This document shows, one piece after another, positions 5,198-8,614 of a stretch of DNA of 8,614 bases. Numbering within the stretch: the first letter of the stretch is position 1; every line of letters begins with the position of its first letter. Made by a program: the position numbers and the translations under genes. Source of the stretch: Beijerinckiaceae bacterium (lineage in GTDB: Bacteria > Pseudomonadota > Alphaproteobacteria > Rhizobiales > Beijerinckiaceae); NCBI GenBank assembly GCA_027346205.1, contig DAIESR010000539.1, positions 1 to 8,614 on the forward strand, read 5' to 3'. Below the pieces are notes generated by a model. The model made no database searches. It saw only the letters and a program-made list of their open reading frames with translations, and had not been told where the DNA came from.

Positions 5198-6550
5198 TCA
5201 GCCGCCGACGATCCCCGCTATGGCATTGGCGTCGAAGCGAGCGCGGTCGATCTTGAGATAGGCGACATCTTCGTCCGGCGCGATGAAGGCTTCGATCACC
5301 CCCGGCACGGCCTTCAGTTTGGCCTCCAGCGCGCTGATCCCCTGCCGATCGAATGTCGCCAGGCGGACGAGATAGCTCGAATAGCGGCCGGGCGGACGCA
5401 TCGTCACTGCGATCGCGAGCCAGAGCCCGGCGACGATCAGTGTAAAGCTGAACACGCCTGTTGCGCCTGCCAAGGAAAAGGCCCAGCCGCCACCCGCGCC
5501 GCCAATGAAAATGCCTAGAAACTGCAATGTCGAATATATGCCGGTCGCGGTTCCCTTCGCATCCGCGGGGGCGATCTTGGTGACGAGCGAGGGCAGCATC
5601 GCCTCCATGATGTTGAAGGCCGTGAAGAAGCCGACGAGCGCTGCCACCGCAACCGCGCCTATGCCGCCAGCCAGTGCAAGAGCAAGGAGGCTGACGGTCA
5701 GCAGAGCGATGGCCCCGATGAACATCTCCTTCATGCGTCCGCCTTTCTCGGCGACGATGATCGCGGGCACCATCAGCGCGACGGAGACGAAAAGGACGGG
5801 AAGATAGACGATCCCATCGGAGTGCTGGGTGAGATGCAGCGAGCGCGTGAGAAGAGCTGGAACGGCGAGGAAGCTCGCGGTCAGAATGATGTGAAGCGCG
5901 AAGATTGCAAAATTCAGCCGCAGCAGCTCGCCATTGCGCAGGACACGCCCGAAGAGCGCTGGCACGGCTTCGGCATCGCGGTGTCGTATGATGTGTTCTG
6001 GATTGGGGACTATGAACAAGGTGATGGCAATGCCGACGAGCGCGAGGACTCCCGTGAGCCAGAAGATTCCCGGCACGCCGATGACACTCGCCACGAGCGG
6101 CCCAATGACAATGGCTGCGACGAAGGACATGCCGATGGTAATGCCGACAATGGCCATCGCCTTCGTGCGCACTTCTTCGCGGGTCAAGTCGGCGACGAAC
6201 GCTAAGACGACCGAGCCGACGGCGCCCGTGCCTTGCAGCACGCGACCGAGAATCACGCCGCCGATCGAGGTGGAGAGCGCCGCGACGATGCTGCCGATTC
6301 CGAAGAAAACGAGTCCGATCGAGATCATGGGTTTGCGGCCGATGCGGTCGGAGAGCAGCCCGAAGGGGATTTGCAGCAGACCCTGGGTCAGGCCGTAAGC
6401 GCCGAGCGCCAGCCCGATCAATAGAGGTGTCGCGCCATGAAGATGGTGCGCATATCCCGTGAAAACAGGATAGATCATGAACAGGCCGAGTAGGCGCATA
6501 GCGAAGACTGCGGCCAGCGATCCGGTCGCGCGCAACTCACCTTGCTTCAT
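5198..6550 (-). CDS. MFS transporter with C-terminal ferredoxin-like domain (YajR type)
   Basis: An inner-membrane, proton-driven major facilitator of the drug:H+ antiporter group; the substrate is unknown. The 450-residue product has twelve predicted membrane helices in about the first 385 residues. MFS motif A, GLLSDRIGRKP, is at 64-74, after QIPF. LGRVLQGTGAVGSVVLAFVADLTRE matches the TM4 region of the YajR group. Other YajR-like blocks are RTKAMAIVGITIGMSF, FNIMEAMLPSLVTKIAP and GTATGIYSTLQFLGIFIGG. The last 60 or so residues are soluble. They read FDRQGISALEAKLKAVPGV and then a beta-rich VAYLKID end, which matches the pattern of the YajR 'YAM' domain as I recall it. The start is ATG 6550, with an AGGGATAGGGG stretch just upstream. 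The gap of 164 bases to msrB suggests a separate transcript. In some other proteobacteria yajR-like genes neighbour ssb, which is absent here. Confidence 0.93.
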   Translation of the reverse strand: MKQGELRATGSLAAVFAMRLLGLFMIYPVFTGYAHHLHGATPLLIGLALGAYGLTQGLLQIPFGLLSDRIGRKPMISIGLVFFGIGSIVAALSTSIGGVILGRVLQGTGAVGSVVLAFVADLTREEVRTKAMAIVGITIGMSFVAAIVIGPLVASVIGVPGIFWLTGVLALVGIAITLFIVPNPEHIIRHRDAEAVPALFGRVLRNGELLRLNFAIFALHIILTASFLAVPALLTRSLHLTQHSDGIVYLPVLFVSVALMVPAIIVAEKGGRMKEMFIGAIALLTVSLLALALAGGIGAVAVAALVGFFTAFNIMEAMLPSLVTKIAPADAKGTATGIYSTLQFLGIFIGGAGGGWAFSLAGATGVFSFTLIVAGLWLAIAVTMRPPGRYSSYLVRLATFDRQGISALEAKLKAVPGVIEAFIAPDEDVAYLKIDRARFDANAIAGIVGG

Positions 6551-6646
6551 TTTCCCCTATCCCTTCCATCGTCTGGCGGACATGCATCCGCGCGGACGTG
6601 CTTGATCGGCTCTTCCATAGCACATCGATCTTGATGAGATGCGACG

Positions 6647-6675
6647 ATAGTCGGGAGGGCGATCCGATGTCGCAA
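6647..6675 (-). promoter_or_regulatory. Putative promoter of the YajR-type transporter gene
   Basis: On the minus strand TTGCGA (6670-6675) is followed by a 17-base spacer and GACTAT (6647-6652). Both are partial consensus matches at ideal spacing, giving a leader of roughly 90 bases to the ATG at 6550. It lies just outside the repeat at 6690-6829. Confidence 0.28.
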
Positions 6676-6689
6676 CGAGCGTGTCACTA

Positions 6690-6829
6690 GATCACGATGA
6701 TTTTGGATTGAATCAATCCAAAATCATAAACGTGATCGATTCCAAAAGTATAGAGTGGGATAGGCAGATAAGTTTACGCAATCTGCATGAATTTGATTGC
6801 GCCGGAAAACCGGTTTCCACTTTTCCTCA
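6690..6829. repeat. Double-stem palindromic repeat, interrupted copy
   Basis: The first stem (6690-6710 with 6714-6737) has the same layout as the one at 3562-3609: 21 paired bases, a three-base loop and a three-base bulge (here AAA) at the same place. The second module starts with TAGAGTGGGAT (6751-6761). A stretch of about 42 bases then intervenes, containing its own GCAGAT/ATCTGC hairpin (6764-6769 with 6781-6786). The GGAAAACCGGTTTCCAC half resumes at 6804 and matches 3636-3661 over 26 bases (6804-6829). The final arm is lost, so the second stem cannot form. Confidence 0.8.
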
Positions 6830-7078
6830 GTCATTTAGTCGAACTGAAGGCCAGGTTACCAAGCTCAATCGCTTGAAGAACCAGATATATGGAAGATTCA
6901 AAATCGAGTTTTTGAGGCCTCACCTCATTCCGATTGCTTAAATCGATAAGATTATCATCGAGTGTACAGCAGAGGTTTAGTTCGACGCTGAAATACAATC
7001 TGGCACAGCAGATCTAAAATATGACCTCTTCCTGCCTAAAGCTGCACTTTTTCCTGACATAAAGAGACAATAGCAGAG
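6830..7078. other. AT-richer gene-free leader upstream of the RlpA-like gene
   Basis: This stretch is visibly richer in A and T than the rest of the window (for example ATTGCTTAAATCGATAAG near 6932-6949 and TCTAAAATATGACC near 7013-7026). No reading frame looks like a protein, and I could not find a -35/-10 pair at good spacing. It may hold the promoter of the RlpA-like gene, or be foreign DNA brought in with the 5' part of that gene. No terminator is seen. Confidence 0.4.
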
Positions 7079-7108
7079 CTACCCTATCTGTAGAAACAGA
7101 AAGGGTAG
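7079..7108 (+). promoter_or_regulatory. Predicted RBS-masking hairpin upstream of the RlpA-like gene
   Basis: CTACCCT (7079-7085) pairs with AGGGTAG (7102-7108). After one A-A mismatch, TCTGT (7087-7091) pairs with ACAGA (7096-7100) around an AGAA loop. The likely ribosome binding site AAGGG (7101-7105) is inside the right arm, and the ATG begins one base after the stem, at 7110. The folded form would hide the site. The pairing is read directly; regulation is an inference. Confidence 0.5.
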
Positions 7109-7109
7109 A

Positions 7110-7472
7110 ATGTTGAAGTTAGTCAGTATCGCTTTAAGCGTAGTATCCATATTCGTATTTTCGGTCGAGTTTGCGTTGGCTCGTTCTTACGATCAAACTT
7201 ATATTAGAGCCTCATTTTATTCGAGCGGTCATCGTACCGCTTCAGGAGAACGTTTCAATCCAAATGGATATACTGCGGCGAGTCGCACTTTGCCCTTCGG
7301 GACGAGGCTGCATGTCACCAATCCGGCGACGGGCCGCTCGGTGATCGTACGGATCAATGATCGCGGCCCTTTTATTCGCGGCCGAGGTCTTGATCTCGCC
7401 CGTGGCGCCGCGGTTGCGCTTGGCATGGTCAGGCAAGGCACGGCAGTTCTGAGGGTCATCCGGCTGAACTGA
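7110..7472 (+). CDS. RlpA-like double-psi beta-barrel septal/cell-wall protein
   Basis: RlpA proteins are lytic transglycosylases that act on peptidoglycan lacking stem peptides, often at the division septum. This short relative should act outside the inner membrane. The 120-residue product has a signal peptide (Lys3, hydrophobic 4-19, cleavage likely after Ala-Leu-Ala at 22-24). There is no lipobox cysteine, so it is probably soluble and periplasmic rather than a lipoprotein. The double-psi barrel follows: ASFYSSGHRTASGERF (34-49), TAASRTLPFGTRLHVTN (55-71) and VIVRINDRGPF (78-88), then GLDLARGAA. Glu47 and Asp84 occupy the positions conserved in the family. It has no SPOR domain, unlike full-length RlpA. 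The first 50 or so codons are AT-rich and the rest GC-rich. AAGGG (7101-7105) is the ribosome binding site, four bases before the ATG. It converges on gyrB with a 13-base gap. Confidence 0.9.
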   Translation: MLKLVSIALSVVSIFVFSVEFALARSYDQTYIRASFYSSGHRTASGERFNPNGYTAASRTLPFGTRLHVTNPATGRSVIVRINDRGPFIRGRGLDLARGAAVALGMVRQGTAVLRVIRLN

Positions 7473-7485
7473 GACAGCGCCGGGC

Positions 7486-8614
7486 TCACACGTCGAGATT
7501 GGCCACGTTCAGGGCGTTTTCCTGAATGAATTCGCGGCGGGGCTCGACGACATCGCCCATCAGCTTGACGAAGACATCATCTGCTTCGTCGCCTTCCTTG
7601 ATCTTCACCTGCAGGAGGGAGCGCGCATTGCGGTCGAGTGTCGTTTCCCAGAGCTGCTCCGGGTTCATTTCGCCGAGGCCTTTGTAGCGCTGGATCTGGG
7701 TAATGCCCTTTTGCCCGGCAGTCATGACGGCGTCGATGAGTTGAAGCGGTCCGAACACCGGCTTCTCGTCGCCTTTTCGGATGAAAATGGCAGGGCCGGC
7801 ATAGATCTCTTGGAGAGACCGGGCATGTTCGTTGAGCCGGCGCGCTTCGGCGGAGGCGAGCAAAGCAGCATCGAGCGCCGTCGCTTGGCGCACACCGCGA
7901 AGCTCCCGGGTAAAGAGATAGCCGCCTGCCTCGGCAGATCCACGCCAGCCGCGTTCCATATCTTCCGCCAATCGGTCGAGCCGCCCGGCAATGTCTTGCG
8001 CGAGCCGCTCCGCCGCCTCTTCCATGTCAGCGGAAATTGGATGCAAGCTACCGGCGATCGCCGCCTGTTCGACCGTCGTGCGGTCGTAACGGGAGTGCAG
8101 GCTCATGAGTGTCTGTCTGACGATGCGAGCCTCTTCGACAATGGCACGCAGATCCACTGCGCCGCGCTCTTCGCCATTGGCGAGCCGCAGCAGGGCACCA
8201 TCGAGCCCATTGCCGATCAGGTAATCTTCCTTCGCCCGCTCGTCCTTCAAATATTGCTCCGAACCACCGCGCTTGACCTTGTAGAGTGGCGGCGGGGCGA
8301 TGAAGAGATGGCCGCGCTCGATCAATTCGCGCATTTGGCGGAAGAAGAAGGTCAAGAGCAGAGTGCGGATGTGTGAGCCGTCGACATCCGCGTCCGTCAT
8401 GATGATGATCTTGTGATAGCGCAGCTTGTCGGGATTGAAATCGTCGCGGCCAATGCCGGTGCCGAGCGCGGTGATGAGCGTGCCGATTTCCTGGCTCGAC
8501 AGCATTTTGTCGAAGCGCGCCCGTTCCACATTCAGAATCTTGCCTTTGAGGGGCAGGATGGCCTGGTGGCGACGGTCGCGGCCCTGCTTGGCGGAGCCAC
8601 CGGCGGAATCCCCC
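7486..8614 (-). CDS. gyrB: DNA gyrase subunit B, partial (N-terminus beyond right edge)
   Basis: The B subunit of DNA gyrase, which introduces negative supercoils using ATP with GyrA; cytoplasmic. The window holds the last 375 residues. The frame is open to the right edge and enters at [20 protein letters not shown] (8613 downwards), the first TOPRIM motif, whose catalytic Glu lies just outside. The second TOPRIM motif, the metal-binding [15 protein letters not shown], is coded around 8400-8356. The GyrA-interacting tail is complete: [20 protein letters not shown], then [19 protein letters not shown] and the terminal [10 protein letters not shown]. This tail favours GyrB over ParE. The apparent GTG start at 8529 is internal. 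The ATPase (GHKL) and transducer domains are missing only because of the window edge. Confidence 0.97.
   Translation of the reverse strand, partial: GDSAGGSAKQGRDRRHQAILPLKGKILNVERARFDKMLSSQEIGTLITALGTGIGRDDFNPDKLRYHKIIIMTDADVDGSHIRTLLLTFFFRQMRELIERGHLFIAPPPLYKVKRGGSEQYLKDERAKEDYLIGNGLDGALLRLANGEERGAVDLRAIVEEARIVRQTLMSLHSRYDRTTVEQAAIAGSLHPISADMEEAAERLAQDIAGRLDRLAEDMERGWRGSAEAGGYLFTRELRGVRQATALDAALLASAEARRLNEHARSLQEIYAGPAIFIRKGDEKPVFGPLQLIDAVMTAGQKGITQIQRYKGLGEMNPEQLWETTLDRNARSLLQVKIKEGDEADDVFVKLMGDVVEPRREFIQENALNVANLDV

Noticed and set aside
7711..8376. Plus-strand 221-codon frame inside gyrB
   Set aside because: It is an antisense shadow of a confident gyrB. Its length comes from codon bias, and it has no family resemblance.
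1..8614. CRISPR array, toxin-antitoxin pair, phage or defence cassette
   Set aside because: No regularly spaced direct repeats, paired small genes, integrase or recognised defence domains were found anywhere in the window.

Overview
The window looks like chromosomal DNA from an alphaproteobacterium of the order Hyphomicrobiales (Rhizobiales), perhaps near the Beijerinckiaceae/methanotroph group. This is an inference from four things: the GC-rich codon use, an Omp25/RopB-like barrel ending in a Pro-Val-Val-Ala-Lys-Tyr tail, the style of the GyrB C-terminus, and palindromic repeats of types I associate with this order. No species can be named from the sequence alone.

Layout from left to right. 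The 5' part of an RluA-type pseudouridine synthase gene runs off the left edge on the minus strand (1-461). A long gene-free stretch follows (462-1299). It is dominated by a composite palindromic element at 581-874, with perfect 33-bp inverted ends around two oppositely oriented REP-like units. Next come an outer-membrane beta-barrel gene (1300-2040) with a clear intrinsic terminator (2065-2090), then a second gene-poor stretch with several tandem palindromes (2250-2427) and what may be decayed coding sequence. An unrecognised 244-residue soluble protein is encoded at 2757-3491. A well-preserved double-stem palindromic repeat (3562-3671) separates it from a small 71-residue hypothetical gene (3764-3979).

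Three minus-strand genes follow: a HARP-like/helix-turn-helix protein of unknown role (3967-4542), methionine-(R)-sulfoxide reductase MsrB (4632-5033) and a YajR-type MFS transporter with a C-terminal ferredoxin-like domain (5198-6550). A second, interrupted copy of the double-stem repeat (6690-6829) and an AT-richer leader precede a small RlpA-like double-psi beta-barrel protein (7110-7472). Its ribosome binding site lies inside a predicted hairpin. The 3' part of gyrB converges on it and runs off the right edge (7486-8614, minus).

The genes do not form one pathway. They are mostly housekeeping or envelope genes: RNA modification, oxidative protein repair, export, cell wall and DNA topology. 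I see no defence cassette, integrase, CRISPR array, tRNA or rRNA. The unusual content is non-coding. The two intact copies of the first stem of the double-stem repeat differ by paired substitutions that keep the stem intact. The composite element at 581-874 and the RBS-masking hairpin before the RlpA-like gene are the other main candidates for follow-up.
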